A DNA stretch of 64,000 bases from NCBI GenBank assembly GCA_963816745.1, contig CAWFLQ010000008.1, forward strand, positions 1 through 64,000. The letters are read 5' to 3'. Shown piece after piece: positions 19,645 to 31,080 of the stretch; the first letter of the stretch is position 1, and the number at the start of each line of letters is the position of its first letter. Both the position numbers and the translations under genes were made by a program. The notes under the pieces are model-generated. The model made no database searches. It had not been told where the DNA came from and saw nothing but the letters and a program-made list of their open reading frames with translations. The stretch is from VAZQ01 sp963816745 (GTDB taxonomy: Bacteria; Pseudomonadota; Alphaproteobacteria; Rhizobiales; Xanthobacteraceae).

Positions 19645-22600
19645 ATGCGCATCTCGCATTTCTTCATCGACCGTCCGATCTTCGCCTCGGTGCTTTCGAT
19701 CGTCTTCATGATCCTCGGCGGCGTGTCGTTTTCGCGTCTGCCGATCGCGCAGTATCCGGAGATCGCGCCGCCGGTCATCAACGTGACCGGGCAATATCCC
19801 GGCGCCAGCGCCGACGTCGTCGCCACGACGGTCGTCGCGCCGATCGAGGAGCAGATCAACGGCGTCGAGAACATGCTCTACATGTCGTCGAACTCGACCG
19901 CCGACGGACGCTTCTCGATCGCCGTGACCTTCGACCTCGGCACCAATCTCGATATCGCGCAGGTGCAGGTGCAGAACCGCGTCGCGATCGCGCAGCCGCG
20001 ACTGCCCGTCGACGTGCGCAATATCGGCGTGACGGTGACGAAGTCCTCGCCCGACCTGATGATGGTCGTGCATCTCTATTCGCCCGACAAGTCGCGCGAT
20101 AGCCTGTTCATCTCCAATTACGCGACGCTCGAGGTCAAGGACACCGTGACCCGTGTCGACGGCGTCGGCTCGATCACCGTGTTCGGCAGCCGCGACTATT
20201 CGATGCGTATCTGGCTCGATCCCGAGCGGCTGCAGTCGCTCGGGATGACGGCGAGCGATATCGTCCAGGCGCTGCAGGGTCAGAACGTCCAGGTCGCCTC
20301 CGGCGTGCTCAACCAGCCGCCGATCCCGAAGCCAGGTGCGTTCCAGATCGCGGTGCAGACGCTCGGGCGGCTGGCCAATCCGGATGAGTTCGCCAACATC
20401 ATCGTAAAGCAGACCCCGACGCCGTGGTGCGGCTGAAGGACGTGGCGCGGATCGAGCTGGCCGCGCAGGACTATTCGTCGAATTCCTATCTCGATCGCGA
20501 CCCGGCGGTCGCGCTGGCGATCTTCCAGCGGCCCGGCTCGAACGCGCTGGCGACCGCGAAGAACGTCATCGCCACGATGGATCAGCTCTCGAAGCGCTTT
20601 CCCGCCGGCATCAAGCACACCATCGTCTACAATCCGACCGAGTTCATCCAGCAGTCGGTCAATGCCGTCATCGAGACCATCGGCGAGGCGGTCCTCCTGG
20701 TGGTCCTGGTCGTCATCCTGTTCCTGCAGACCTGGCGCGCCGCCGTCATCCCGATCGTCGCCATTCCGGTGTCGCTGATCGGCACCTTCTTCTTCATGGC
20801 GATGTTCGGCTTCACGCTCAACAATCTCTCGCTGTTCGGGCTCGTGCTCGCGGTCGGCATCGTGGTCGACGACGCGATCGTGGTGGTGGAGAACGTCGAG
20901 CGCAACATCGAAGCCGGCCTGGCACCGCGCGAGGCGGCCATCAGGAGCATGGACGAGGTCGGCGGCGCGCTGATCGCGATTGCGCTCGTCCTCTGCGCGG
21001 TGTTCGTTCCCTCGGCCTTCATCACCGGCATTTCCGGCCAGTTCTATCGTCAATTCGCGCTCACGATCGCCGGCGCGACGATCATCTCTTTGATCGTGTC
21101 GCTGACATTGTCGCCGGCGCTGTGCGCGTTGCTGCTAAAGCCGCGTCATCGAGAACAGCGGTCGCTGGTGGGCGCGGCCGTTCGTGGGTTTTTCTCGGCC
21201 TTCAACTGGGGATTCGAGCGCTTCGCGGGCGGCTATCATTGGCTCATCGGGCGGGTGGTGCGTTTCGCCGTCATCATGCTCGTCGTCTATGCCGGCGTTA
21301 TCGCCTACGGGCTCAACGAGTTCCGCAAGACTCCGATCGGCTTCATCCCGCAGCTCGACCGCGGTTATCTCATCGTCGTGCTCCAGCTCCCGCCCGGAGC
21401 CTCGCTGTCGCGCACCGACGAGGTTCAGAAGCGGGTGGTCGACGAGTGTCTCAAGACCCCGGGCGTCGCCCACGCCGTCAACTTCGTCGGCTTCTACGGT
21501 GCCACCTTCACGAACGCGCCGAACTCGGGCGCGATCTTCTTGGCGCTCGATCCTTGGGACCAGCGTGGGCATGATCCGAAGCTCTCGGCCGCCGGCATTG
21601 TCGGCGAGTTGTTCCAGCGGTTGGCCCATTCCAGGAGGCATTGATGCTGGTGATCCAGCCGCCGCCGGTGTCCGGCATCGGCAATGCCGGCGGCTTCCGC
21701 ATGATGGTCGAGGATCGCGCCGGCCGCGGCTCGCAGGCGCTGCAGGACGCGACCAACGCGATGGTTCGCGCCGCGAGCGAGACGCCGGGGCTGACCCAGG
21801 TGTTCACCCTGTTCGAGAACTCGACGCCGCAGATCTATCTCGACATCGATCGTACCAAGGCGCAGATGCTCGGCGTCAACGCGCCCGACGTGTTCGCTGC
21901 GCTGCAGGTCTATATCGGCTCGGCCTATGTCAACGACTTCAACCTGTTCGGCCGTACGTTCCGCGTCATCGCCCAGGCGGACGCGCCATACCGTCGTGAT
22001 CCCAAGGATGTCTTGAAGATCCGCGTGCGCAATTCGAGCGGGGACACCGTCCCGCTCGGCTCCTTCACGACAATTCGCGACATCGCCGGCCCATACCGGG
22101 TGCCGCGCTACAATCTGTATCCGGCGGCGGAGCTCGACGCCACTGCGGTCGTCGGCTACTCGCAAGGGCAGGCGATCGAGGCCATGGAGAAGATCGCCGC
22201 TGAGACGCTGCCGGACGGATTCGGCTACGAGTGGACGACGCTCGCCTTCCAGCAGATCAAGGCGGGCAACACCGCGCTGTTCGCCTTTGGGCTTGCGGTC
22301 GTGTTCGTGTTTCTCGTGCTCGCGGCGCAATTCGAGAGCGTGACGCTTCCGCTGGCCGTGATCCTGATCGTACCGATGTGCCTGGTCGCCTCGATCACCG
22401 GCGTGATCCTGCGCGGGCAGGATAACAACATTCTGACTCAGGTCGGCTTCGTAGTGCTGATCGGGCTGGCGGCCAAGAACGCGATTCTGATCGTCGAGTT
22501 CGCCAAGCAGCTCGAGGACCAGGGCCGCGATCGAGCGACCGCCGCGGTCGAGGCGGCGCGGCTGCGGCTGCGGCCGATCCTGATGACCTCGCTCGCCTTC

Positions 22601-22810
22601 ATTTTCGGCGTGGTGCCGCTGGTCTGGGCGATCGGCGCGGGCGCGGAGCTGCGGCAGACGCTCGGGACCGCCGTGTTCGCCGGCATGATCGGGGTGACGG
22701 CGTTCGGGCTCATCTTCACGCCGATCTTCTACGTGGTCTGCCGCTGGATCGCGGAGAAGACAAGTCGCCGGCGACCGGCTCCCGCGGCGCCGCCGGCCCC
22801 GGCGGAATAG
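19645..22810 (+). CDS. RND efflux transporter permease, HAE1 (AcrB/MexB) family, indels
   Basis: Proton-driven inner-membrane trimeric pump for hydrophobic drugs. The start MRISHFFIDRPIFASVLS is typical of the family. YPGASADVV and the porter domains follow. TM4 carries LAVGIVVDDAIVVVENVER with the paired aspartates needed for proton relay. The second half repeats the fold, with GLAAKNAILIVEFAK and ILMTSLAFIFGVVPL. The restored length is about 1,054 residues, normal for AcrB. One-base shifts lie near 20425 and around 21635-21645. It is cotranscribed with the adaptor gene upstream and ends nine bases before the molybdenum hydroxylase gene. Substrate range cannot be read from the sequence. Confidence 0.95.
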
Positions 22811-22819
22811 CGAGGCCCC

Positions 22820-25134
22820 ATGCCGCCTGCCAAAGCGCCACCGACCAAATTCGGCTTCGGCGGGGCAGTGGCGCGCAAGGAGGACGATGCGCTCGTCCGC
22901 GGCGCCGGCCGCTACGTCGCCGATCATGCCCCGGACGGCGCGTTGCATGGCGTGGTGCTGCGCTCGCCCCATGCTCATGCGCGTTTTCGCATCGTCGATG
23001 TCGGGAAGGCCAGGGGGATGCCCGGCGTCGCGCTGGTGCTCACCGGCGCCGACACCGCCAAGCTCGGCGACCTGCCGTGCCAGGGCGCTATCCCCGGCAC
23101 CAAGGTCGCCATTCCGTCCTATCCGATCCTCGCGCGCGACGAGGTCAAGCACGTGGGTGACGCGGTGGCGTTCGTGGTCGCCGACACGCCCGACCGCGCC
23201 CGCGATGCCGCCGAAGCGATTGCGATCGAGTGGGATGCGCTGCCGCATGTGGTCGGGGCCGCCGCGGCGCTCGACAAGGCTGCGCCGCTGGTGTGGCCGA
23301 AATTCCGCGGCAATCTCGCCTTCGAGACCGAGCTCGGCGACGCCAAGGCGACCGCCCGCGCTTTTGCCGAGGCCGCGCGTACGGTGTCGCTTACGCTCGT
23401 CAACCAGCGGCTCGTCGCCAACTATCTCGACACCCGCGGCGTCGTCGCCGAGTACGACGGCGACCGGATCACGCTGACGCTGAGCAGCCAGGGCAGCCAC
23501 AGCGTCCGCGACGTGCTGTGTGGCGACGTGCTGGAGATCGCGCCCGCGAAGATGCGGGTGGTGACCCCCGACGTCGGCGGCGGCTTCGGCACCAAGCTGT
23601 TTCCCTACCGCGAATATGCGCTCGCCGCGTTCGCGGCGCGCCGTCTCGAAGCGTCCGGTCAAATGGATCGCCGACCGCAGCGAGCATTTCCTGGGCGATG
23701 CGCAGGGCCGCGACAACGTCACCACGGCGAAGCTCGCGCTCGACGGCGACGGCCGCTTCCTCGCGCTCGACATCGACCTCGTCGCCGACATGGGCGCCTA
23801 TCTCTCCTGCTACGCGCCGTTCATTCCGTTCATCGGCGCCGGCATGTCGCCCGGCGTCTACGACATCCCGGCCTGCCACGTGCGCGTGCGCGGCGCGTTC
23901 ACCAATACGGTGCCGGTCGATGCCTATCGCGGCGCCGGGCGGCCCGAGGCGGCCTATGTGATCGAGCGGCTGGTCGATGTCGCCGCGCACGAGATCGGCA
24001 TGGCGCCCGACGCGTTGCGGCGGAAGAATTTCATCACCGCCACGCCCTACACGACCGCGACCGGCAAGACCTACGATTCCGGCGACTTCGCCGGCCATCT
24101 CGCGCGCGCGCAGGAGGCCGCCGACTGGCAGGGCTTCGAGCGGCGGCTCGCGCGCTCCCGCGACGACGGCCGGCTGCGCGGCATCGGGATTGCGACCTAT
24201 ATCGAGGCCTGCGGCAACAACGGGCCCGACACCGCGCGAGTGCGGCTCGACGACGACGGCGGCGTCACCGTTCTCACCGGCACGCAATCGACCGGGCAGG
24301 GCCATGCGACCGCCTTTGCCCAGATCGTCGCCGATCACCTCGGCCTCGCGCCCGAGCGGGTGCGCATGATCCAGGGCGACACCGATCTGATCGCCACCGG
24401 AACCGGGACCGGCGGCTCGAGCTCGATCCCGTGCGGTGGCGCGTCGGTCGCCGGTGCGGCACGCAAGCTCGCGCGCAAGCTCAAGGACATTGCCGCCGAC
24501 ACGCTCGAAGCCGCCGCCGGCGACCTCGAGATCGCCGACGGCGCGGTGCGCGTGGCCGGCACCGATCGGATGGTCTCGTTCGCCGATCTGGCCCGCAGTC
24601 CGAAAGCTGCGCGGCCGTCCGCTCGCGGCGGACGATGCCTTCACGCCGGAGGAGGCGACCTATCCCAACGGCACCCATCTCGCCGAGGTGGAGATCGATC
24701 CGGAGACCGGCGCGACGCGCATCCTGCGGTATCTGGTGGTGGACGACTTCGGCGCGACGCTCAATCCGCTGCTGCTCGCCGGCCAGGTGCATGGCGGCGC
24801 CGTGCAGGGTATCGGGCAGGCGCTGATGGAGAACGCGGTCTACGATCCGGATTCGGGCCAGCTCGTCAGCGCCTCGCTGATGGACTACGCCCTGCCGCGG
24901 GCGGACGACATCCCGCCGTTCGCCTTCGAGACCCGCAATGTGCCTTGCCGGACCAATCCGCTGGGGGTGAAAGGGGCAGGGGAGGCGGGCGCCATCGGCT
25001 CCTGCCCGGCGGTCATGAATGCCGTGGTCGACGCGCTGTGGCGGGCCTACCGCATCCGCCACGTGGACATGCCGGCGACCCCGGAGCGGCTCTGGGCCGC
25101 GATCGCCGAGGGCCGGCGGCTCCATACGCTTTGA
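22820..25134 (+). CDS. xanthine dehydrogenase-family molybdopterin-binding (large) subunit, two indels
   Basis: Large subunit of a molybdenum hydroxylase (CoxL/aldehyde oxidase group). The N-terminal a/b hammerhead domain starts RKEDDALVRGAGRYVAD. VTPDVGGGFGTKLFPYREY and AYRGAGRPEAAYVIERL identify the Mo-cofactor domain. The latter differs from the AYRCSFR loop of true CO dehydrogenase, so carbon monoxide oxidation is not indicated. GVKGAGEAGAIG near the C-terminus carries the usual catalytic glutamate. Indels lie near 23650 and 24605. The restored length of about 771 residues is normal. No FAD or 2Fe-2S subunit gene is adjacent, which is unusual. Two cytochrome c genes follow and may take the electrons. 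The substrate is unknown. Confidence 0.9.
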
Positions 25135-25303
25135 ATTTCAGGTATTTGACGCCGGTCTTCACGGAATCGTGAACGGCGCGGTCATCTGCCGCCTTTCTTG
25201 TTTGGAGGAATATCAAACTAGATGCCGGTGTTTGGTTTCCTGCCTGCCTACCTATCCGTGCCTGCCGGCGCGGACACCAAGCCAGAGAGAGGGAGCAAGA
25301 GAG

Positions 25304-25738
25304 ATGATCCGTACCGTGCTTGCGGTTGCTGTGCTCGCAATCGGCGCTACCGCGCTGGTCGCCCAGACCGATCCGATCGCGGCCCGCAAGGCCCTGATGA
25401 AGGCGAACGGCGACCAGAACCGGATCGCCACCGACATGATCGAGGGCAAGGCGCCGTTCAATCTCGACGCCGCGAAGAAGGTGCTCGCCACGTTCTCGGA
25501 ATCGGACAAGGCGAAGGCTCTCTTCCCCGACACGTCCAAGACCGGCGGCGATACCGCGGCATTGCCCGCGATCTGGGAGAACAAGGCCGATTTCGACGCC
25601 AAGCTCACCAAGTTCGCCGCCGACGCCAAGGCCGCGGGCCCCGCGGTCACCAACCTCGACACGTTCAAGGCGCAGATGACCGAGGTGCGCAAGAATTGCG
25701 GCGGCTGCCACCAGCCCTACCGCAAGCGGGCGTCGTAG
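25304..25738 (+). CDS. cytochrome c' / c-556 family protein
   Basis: Small periplasmic heme protein of 144 residues. The start at 25304 follows the purine-rich GGGAGCAAGAGAG and gives a cleavable signal peptide (MIRTVLAVAVLAIGATALVA). The mature part is a predicted four-helix bundle with many Lys and Ala. The single heme site CGGCH lies close to the C-terminus, which is characteristic of the cytochrome c'/c-556 group rather than c2. Such proteins carry electrons or bind small gases. It lies between the molybdenum hydroxylase and a diheme cytochrome, so an electron-acceptor role for that enzyme is plausible but inferred. The frame is intact. Confidence 0.88.
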   Translation: MIRTVLAVAVLAIGATALVAQTDPIAARKALMKANGDQNRIATDMIEGKAPFNLDAAKKVLATFSESDKAKALFPDTSKTGGDTAALPAIWENKADFDAKLTKFAADAKAAGPAVTNLDTFKAQMTEVRKNCGGCHQPYRKRAS

Positions 25739-25855
25739 ACATCTCGCTGATTGGCGCACGATCGGGGGGCGGCCGTTGGCCGCCCTTCGACGTTTGATGG
25801 CGGACGGGCGGCGCCTGCTATGTTGGCTATCGAATAGAATCGAGAAAGGGCGCCG

Positions 25856-26769
25856 ATGCTGCGCAAGCTTTTGATGACAGCGGTAATCCTCGCGGTGATC
25901 GGCGTCGTGGTCTTCTGGTTCGTCACCATGCCGGCGACCGTGGCCGCGAGCGCGCTCGGCCCGCATACGCCCGATCTCGGCAACGGCAAGACCATGTTCT
26001 ATGCCGGCGGCTGCGCCTCCTGCCATGCGACCCCCAACCAGGAGGACAAGACCAGGCTCGGCGGCGGCCTGACGCTGAAGACGCCTTCGGCACGTTCTAT
26101 CCGCCCAACATCTCGTCCGACCCGAAGGACGGCATCGGATCCTGGAGCGAGGCGAACTTCGTAACCGCCATGTGGAAGGGCACGTCGCCTGACGGCAGCC
26201 ACTACTATCCGGTCTTTCCCTACACGTCGTACCAGCAGATGAGGCTCGCGGATGTGCGCGACCTGTTTGCGTATATGAAAACGCTGCCGGCGATTGCAGG
26301 GCAAGGTGCGGGATCACGACCTGCCGATTCCATTTCAAGATCCGCCGCACGCTCGGCGGCTGGAAGTTCCTGTTCCTCGATGGACAGGCGTTCAAGCCCG
26401 ACCCGTCGAAATCGGCGCAGTGGAATCGCGGCGCCTACCTCGCCAACGCGCCGAGCCACTGCGCGGAGTGCCACAGCCCGCGCAACCTGCTGGGCGGCAT
26501 CGTCGCCCGCCAGCGGTTCGCCGGCGGCCCCGACCCGGAAGGCGGCGACGGCTGGGTGCCCAACATCACCCAGGCCGGCATCGGCGATTACTCCGAGCGG
26601 GACATCGAGCGCGTGCTCGAGAGCGGCGACATGCCCAATGGCGACTTCGGTCGGCGGCTCGATGGGCAAGGTCGTGGGCAACATGTCGCAGCTTGCGGCC
26701 GAGGATCGCGCCGCGATCGCCGCCTATATCAAATCGCTGCCGCCGGTCGAAGGACCGAAGCACCCGTAA
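25856..26769 (+). CDS. membrane-anchored diheme cytochrome c, indels
   Basis: Electron carrier resembling the cytochrome c subunits of alcohol/aldehyde dehydrogenases. An N-terminal hydrophobic segment (LLMTAVILAVIGVVVFWFV) anchors or exports it. The first heme site CASCH appears near residue 55. After shifts near 26083 and 26300 the frame reads FYPPNISSDPKDGIG, then the second heme site CAECHSPRNLLGG and WVPNITQAGIGDYSERDI. The end is GKVVGNMSQLAAEDRAAIAAYIKSLPP after one more shift near 26655. Cytochromes of this type often pair with molybdenum hydroxylase subunits of the isoquinoline/aldehyde group. The genes here are in that order on the same strand. Confidence 0.83.
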
Positions 26770-26789
26770 CGGGGATCGCCGTCCCCGGA

Positions 26790-27083
26790 TCAAGCCACCT
26801 TGTCGAGAATGCTCTTGATGTCGGCGGACGAGAAGGCGCGCAGCGTCTGCGTGCGGACGTTCCCGAGCTTGCCGGTGCTCAGTCCGAGCGCGGTCATCGA
26901 GATATCGTCCTGTGCCTCGACGACTGCGACGATGTCGTATTGTCCGAGAGTCCAGTACACGTCCTTCACGGTCGCCCCGGACTTCTTCGCCATCTCCTTG
27001 AAGGCGTCCGCCCGCTTGGGGCTGTCCTGGATGTTGCGGATTCCCTGCTCGGTGAAGCTTGCAAGCACGATGTAGGTCGGCAT
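26790..27083 (-). CDS. GYD domain-containing protein
   Basis: Small cytoplasmic protein of 97 residues matching the GYD family, an alpha/beta ferredoxin-like fold of unknown biochemical role. The start MPTYIVLASFTEQGIRNI and the core VYWTLGQYDIVAVVEAQDD, holding the family GxYD element, are clear. The length is exactly that of single-domain members. It is divergent from the transporter gene at 27284 and convergent with the diheme cytochrome, so it has its own promoter. The frame is intact. Confidence 0.9.
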   Translation of the reverse strand: MPTYIVLASFTEQGIRNIQDSPKRADAFKEMAKKSGATVKDVYWTLGQYDIVAVVEAQDDISMTALGLSTGKLGNVRTQTLRAFSSADIKSILDKVA

Positions 27084-27283
27084 TGTAAGTCCTCCCTTCA
27101 GCGCGTGGATGTGTTTGAACGCAAATCGCGACGTATGGCCCGCGCTTTGCGACTGTGATTCCTCGCCTTTTTCCTGCCGTCGTCAAGACCAACACCAATG
27201 CACGGGAATGGCTTCCGCCGAGGTCCACGGCGTGTTCAATAGGCCATCGTACCCGATCAGTCGCCGACCCCGCCAAGCAGTCC

Positions 27284-28231
27284 ATGAACCTCCTCAAGGC
27301 CATCTCGCTCAAGGTGATGTCGGCGCTGCTGTTCGCGGTGATGTCGGCGCTGGTGCGCTTTCTCGGCGAGAAGTATCCGGTCGGGCAGATCGTGTTCTTC
27401 CGCTCCGCCTTCGCCATCCTGCCGGTGGTGGTGATCTACGCCTGGCGCAACGAGCTGATGGCCGCCGTGCGCACCACGCGCCCGCTCGGACATGCCGGAC
27501 GCGGCGTGATCAGCATGTGCGGCATGTTCTGCAATTTCTCCGCGCTCGCCCGGCTGCCGATCGTCGATGCCACCGCGCTGTCGTTTACGGCGCCGCTGAT
27601 CACGGTCGCGATGTCGGCGATCATCCTCAAGGAGCGCGTGCGCATCTATCGCTGGTCCGCCGTGATCGTCGGCTTCGTCGGCATCCTGGTGATGCTGGGC
27701 CCGCACTTCGATCTCTCCGTTCATGCCAGCTCGGCCGTGACCACGGCAGGCATCGCGTTCGCGATCACCGGCGCCTTCTTCAATTCGGGCTCGGTGATCC
27801 AGACCCGCCGGCTCACCCAGACCGAGACCACTTCCTCGATCGTGTTCTATTTCTCGCTGATCTGCGCGCTCGCCGGGCTCGCCACCTGGCCGCTGGGCTG
27901 GCTCGTGCCGGCGTGGAAGCTGGATTGGCTGGTGCCGACCTGGCCCGAGCTCGCGGCTCTGGTGACGATCGGGCTGTGCGGCGGCGTCGCCCATCTTCTG
28001 CTCACCGAGAGCTACCGCTTGGCGCCCGCATCCCTGGTGGCGCCGTTCGACTACACCTCGATGGTGTGGGCCTTCCTGCTCGGCTATTTCTTCTTCAGCG
28101 AATTGCCGACCGTCCACGTCTTCATAGGCGCCGCGATCATCGCCGCCGCCGGCCTGTTCGTGATCTGGCGCGAGCGTCAGCTCGGCCTGCAACGTGCGCG
28201 GGCGGCGGAGGGACCACCAACGGGGGCATAG
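27284..28231 (+). CDS. DMT superfamily transporter (EamA domains)
   Basis: Inner-membrane metabolite exporter of 315 residues with ten predicted helices in two EamA repeats. The start at 27284 (MNLLKAISLKVMSALLFAVM) is chosen because upstream codons in the same frame are polar and arginine-rich. The first repeat ends with LKERVRIYRWSAVIVGFVGILVM, a standard EamA motif. The second ends with VHVFIGAAIIAAAGLFVIW. The frame is intact. Substrates of this family range from amino acids to purines and drugs. The neighbouring adenine deaminase makes purine a possible cargo, but there is no direct evidence. Confidence 0.9.
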   Translation: MNLLKAISLKVMSALLFAVMSALVRFLGEKYPVGQIVFFRSAFAILPVVVIYAWRNELMAAVRTTRPLGHAGRGVISMCGMFCNFSALARLPIVDATALSFTAPLITVAMSAIILKERVRIYRWSAVIVGFVGILVMLGPHFDLSVHASSAVTTAGIAFAITGAFFNSGSVIQTRRLTQTETTSSIVFYFSLICALAGLATWPLGWLVPAWKLDWLVPTWPELAALVTIGLCGGVAHLLLTESYRLAPASLVAPFDYTSMVWAFLLGYFFFSELPTVHVFIGAAIIAAAGLFVIWRERQLGLQRARAAEGPPTGA

Positions 28232-28309
28232 TCCGGCGCGTGATTGGCATTGCCGCCGTGCCGGCGCTATGGTGTGGCGCCGGGATGCCCTCGAACGTCG
28301 GAGAGTTGC

Positions 28310-29288
28310 TTGCACGCCATCCCGATACGCTTCGCCATTGCGCTTGTCGGCGCCGTCATCTCGACCGCCGCGGTCGGCCAGAGCTATCCGTCGCGCCCTA
28401 TCACCCTGATCGTTCCTTACGCCGCCGGCGGCAGCGTCGACGCCGTGGCGCGCATCGTCGTGCCAAAACTCTCCGAGCGGCTCGGCCAGAACGTCGTGAT
28501 CGAGAACGTCGCGGGAGCCGGCGGCATCGTCGGCACCCAGCGCGCCGCGCGCGCCACGCCGGACGGCTACACGCTGTTGTTTTCGGTCGAGAGCACGATG
28601 GCGATCGCCAAGCTGGTCCAACCCTCGACCGTGCAATACGACAGCCAGAAGGACTTCCAGCCGATCTCGCTGATCGGCACCTCGCCGCTCGTGCTCGCCG
28701 GCAAGACCTCGATCGCCGCCGGCACGACGGACGAGCTGATCAAGCTGTTGCGCGCCAATCCCGGCAAGTTCAGCTACGCGACGTCCGGCACCGGCACCTC
28801 GCTGCACGTCGCCGGCGAGATGATCAACCTCGAAGGCAAGGTGTCGGTCGTGCACGTGCCCTACCGGGTCGGGGCGCAGATGGTGACCGACCTCATCGGC
28901 CAACAGATCGACCTCGCCATGCTGCCGTTGGTGATGGCGCTGCCGAACTATCGCAACGGCAACATCAAGGTGTTCGGAACCACCGAGCCGGCGCGCTCGC
29001 CGGTGGCGCCCGACCTGCCGAGCCTGGCCGAGCATCCCGATCTCAAGAACGTCAACGTCACCGTCTGGTTCGGCCTGTTCGCGCCGGCGAAGACCGAGCC
29101 GGCGATCGTCGAGCGGTTGCATCAGGCGGTCGCTGCCGCGCTGCAAGGAGCCGGATGTGCGCACCAAGCTCGCCGACACCGGCCTGCGCCTCGTCGGCAA
29201 CACGCCGGCCGAGTTCGCAACCTTCCTGGCGCAGGAGATCGAGAAGTTTTCCGCGATCGTGAAGGCCGCGAACATCAAGGCGGAGTAG
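28310..29288 (+). CDS. Bug/TctC family solute-binding protein, one indel
   Basis: Periplasmic binding protein of the tripartite tricarboxylate transporter (TctC) type. A TTG start at 28310, preceded by GGAGAG, gives a signal peptide (FAIALVGAVISTAAVG) followed by YPSRPITLIVPYAAGGSVDAVAR, the Bug ligand loop shown here with its PxRPI and GG elements. GTGTSLHVAGEM and VHVPYRVGAQMVTDLIGQQID are the second-lobe motifs. One extra base near 29150 shifts the last 45 residues, and after repair it ends AANIKAE. Adenine deaminase begins 23 bases later, so the two are likely one operon, hinting at a purine-related ligand. No TctA or TctB gene is nearby. Confidence 0.88.
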
Positions 29289-29311
29289 GGCCTCTCGCGC
29301 GCGGAGTGGAC

Positions 29312-31080
29312 ATGAACGAGCCGATCGATCTTTCCACGCGGCTGCGCGCCATCGCGGCGGCGCAGGGCAAGGAGCCGTTCGACCTGTTGTTGACCGGCGG
29401 CCGGGTCGTCGATGTCGTAACGCTGGAGCTGCGCGAGGCGGATGTCGGCATCGTCGGTGCGATGATCGCCAGCGTCCACCCGCGCGGGCGATTCACGGAC
29501 GCGCGCGAAACGCACGACGTGAGCGGCCGCATCGTCGCGCCCGGCTTCATCGACGGGCACGTGCATTTCGAAGTCTTCGCACATGCTGCCGCACCACTAT
29601 GCGTCAGTGGTGGTGCCGCAGGGTACGACCACGATCTTCTGCGACCCGCACGAGCTCGCCAACGTGCTGGGCGTCGAAGGCGTGCGTTGGGCGGTCGAGG
29701 CGAGCCGCGGCTTGCCGCTGCGCTTCATCGTGCAGGCGTCCTCGTGCGTGCCGGCGGCGCCGGGGCTCGAGATCGCCGGCGCCGACTTCCAGGCGCAGGA
29801 GATCCGCGAGATTCTGTCCTGGCCCGAGATCGCGAGCCTCGCCGAGGTCATGGACATGCGCGCCGTGCTCGAGGCGCATCCGCGCATGGTCGGAATTCTG
29901 GGCGAGGCGCTGGCGTCGGGAAAGCTCATCGAGGGCCATGCGCGCGGGCTCTCGGGGCCGGCGCTGCAGGCCTACATGGCGGCCGGCATCTCGGCCGACC
30001 ACGAGATCACCTCCGGCGAGGACGCGCTGGAAAAGCTGCGCGCCGGTCTCACCGTCGAGATCCGCGGCTCGCACGATTACCTGCTGCCCGACGTGGTGAA
30101 GGCCATCAACTCGCTGCCGGTCGTCCCGGCGAGCCTCACGGTGTGCACCGACGACGTCTTCCCCGACCACCTGATCGAGAAGGGTGGCGTGTGCGACGTG
30201 CTGCGGCGGATGATCCGCTACGGCCTCGACCCGTTGCAGGCGATCCGCTGCGCCACCGTCAACAACGCGATCCGGCTGCGCCGCGACGATCTCGGCATGG
30301 TGGCAGCCGGACGGCGGGCGGACCTCGCGGTGCTCGCCGACCTCACCGAGGTCGCGGTCGACACGGTCTATGCCGGTGGCCGGCGGGTCGCGGCGAACGG
30401 CCGCCTGCTCGAAGCGGCGTCGGCTGCCGTCGCGCCGCCGGCGGCGGACACGATGAAGCTGGCTCCGCTCGGCGCCGATGCCTTTCGCGTGCTGGTGCCG
30501 GGTGTCACCACCGGGCGCGCGCGCCTGCGCACGATCAAGGGCGCCCGCTTCAACTCATGGAGCGAGATCGAGGTCGACGTGCGCGACGGCTTCGCGGTGG
30601 TGCCCGACAACGTCAGCCTGATGACGGTCGCGCACCGGCACGGCCGCAGCGATCTTGCGCCCCAGACGGCGATCATCGAAGGCTGGGACCGCTGGCGCGG
30701 TGCCTATGCCAGCTCGTACTCCCATGACTCCCACAATCTCGTTGCCTACGGCTACCACCCGGACGAGATGGCGCTCGCCGCCAACAGCGTGATCGAGATG
30801 GGCGGCGGCATCGCTGTGGTGAAGGACGGCCGCGTCACCGCCCGCATCGCCTATCCGGTCGCGGGACTGCTGTCGGACAAGGAGCCGGCCGAGGTCGCGG
30901 CGCGCCCACCGGCGCGTGGTCGAGGCCGCTGGCGACATCTGCACCTGGCAGCCGCCTTACCGCACGTTCAAGGCGCTCGAAGGCCAGAGCCTCGCCTGCA
31001 ACCCCGGCCCGCACCTCACCGATCAGGGCATGACCGACGGCGGCACGAAGGAGATACGGGCGGTGGTGATCCGGCAGTAG
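29312..31080 (+). CDS. ade: adenine deaminase, two indels
   Basis: Amidohydrolase that converts adenine to hypoxanthine and ammonia in purine salvage. The ATG at 29312 starts MNEPIDLSTRLRAIA. FDLLLTGGRVVDVVTLE follows, then GFIDGHVHFE with the metal-binding HxH. After a shift near 29575 come PQGTTTIFCDPHELANVLG, EGHARGLSG and ADHEITSGEDAL. VPDNVSLMTVAHRHG and SHDSHNLVAYG are specific to the AdeC group rather than to other amidohydrolases. A second shift near 30905 precedes CNPGPHLTDQGMTDG. The restored length, about 588, fits. The upstream partner is a Bug binding protein. Confidence 0.93.

Noticed and set aside
21494..23791. 765-codon open frame on the minus strand
   Set aside because: It is the mirror of the RND pump and molybdenum hydroxylase genes. 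It crosses their boundary, is rich in Arg/His/Gln and has no domain.
22820..25134. True carbon monoxide dehydrogenase (CoxL form I)
   Set aside because: The active-site loop reads AYRGAGRPE rather than AYRCSFR, and no CoxM/CoxS genes adjoin.
27257..29584. 775-codon open frame on the minus strand
   Set aside because: Antisense to the EamA, Bug and adenine deaminase genes. A shadow produced by high GC at third codon positions.
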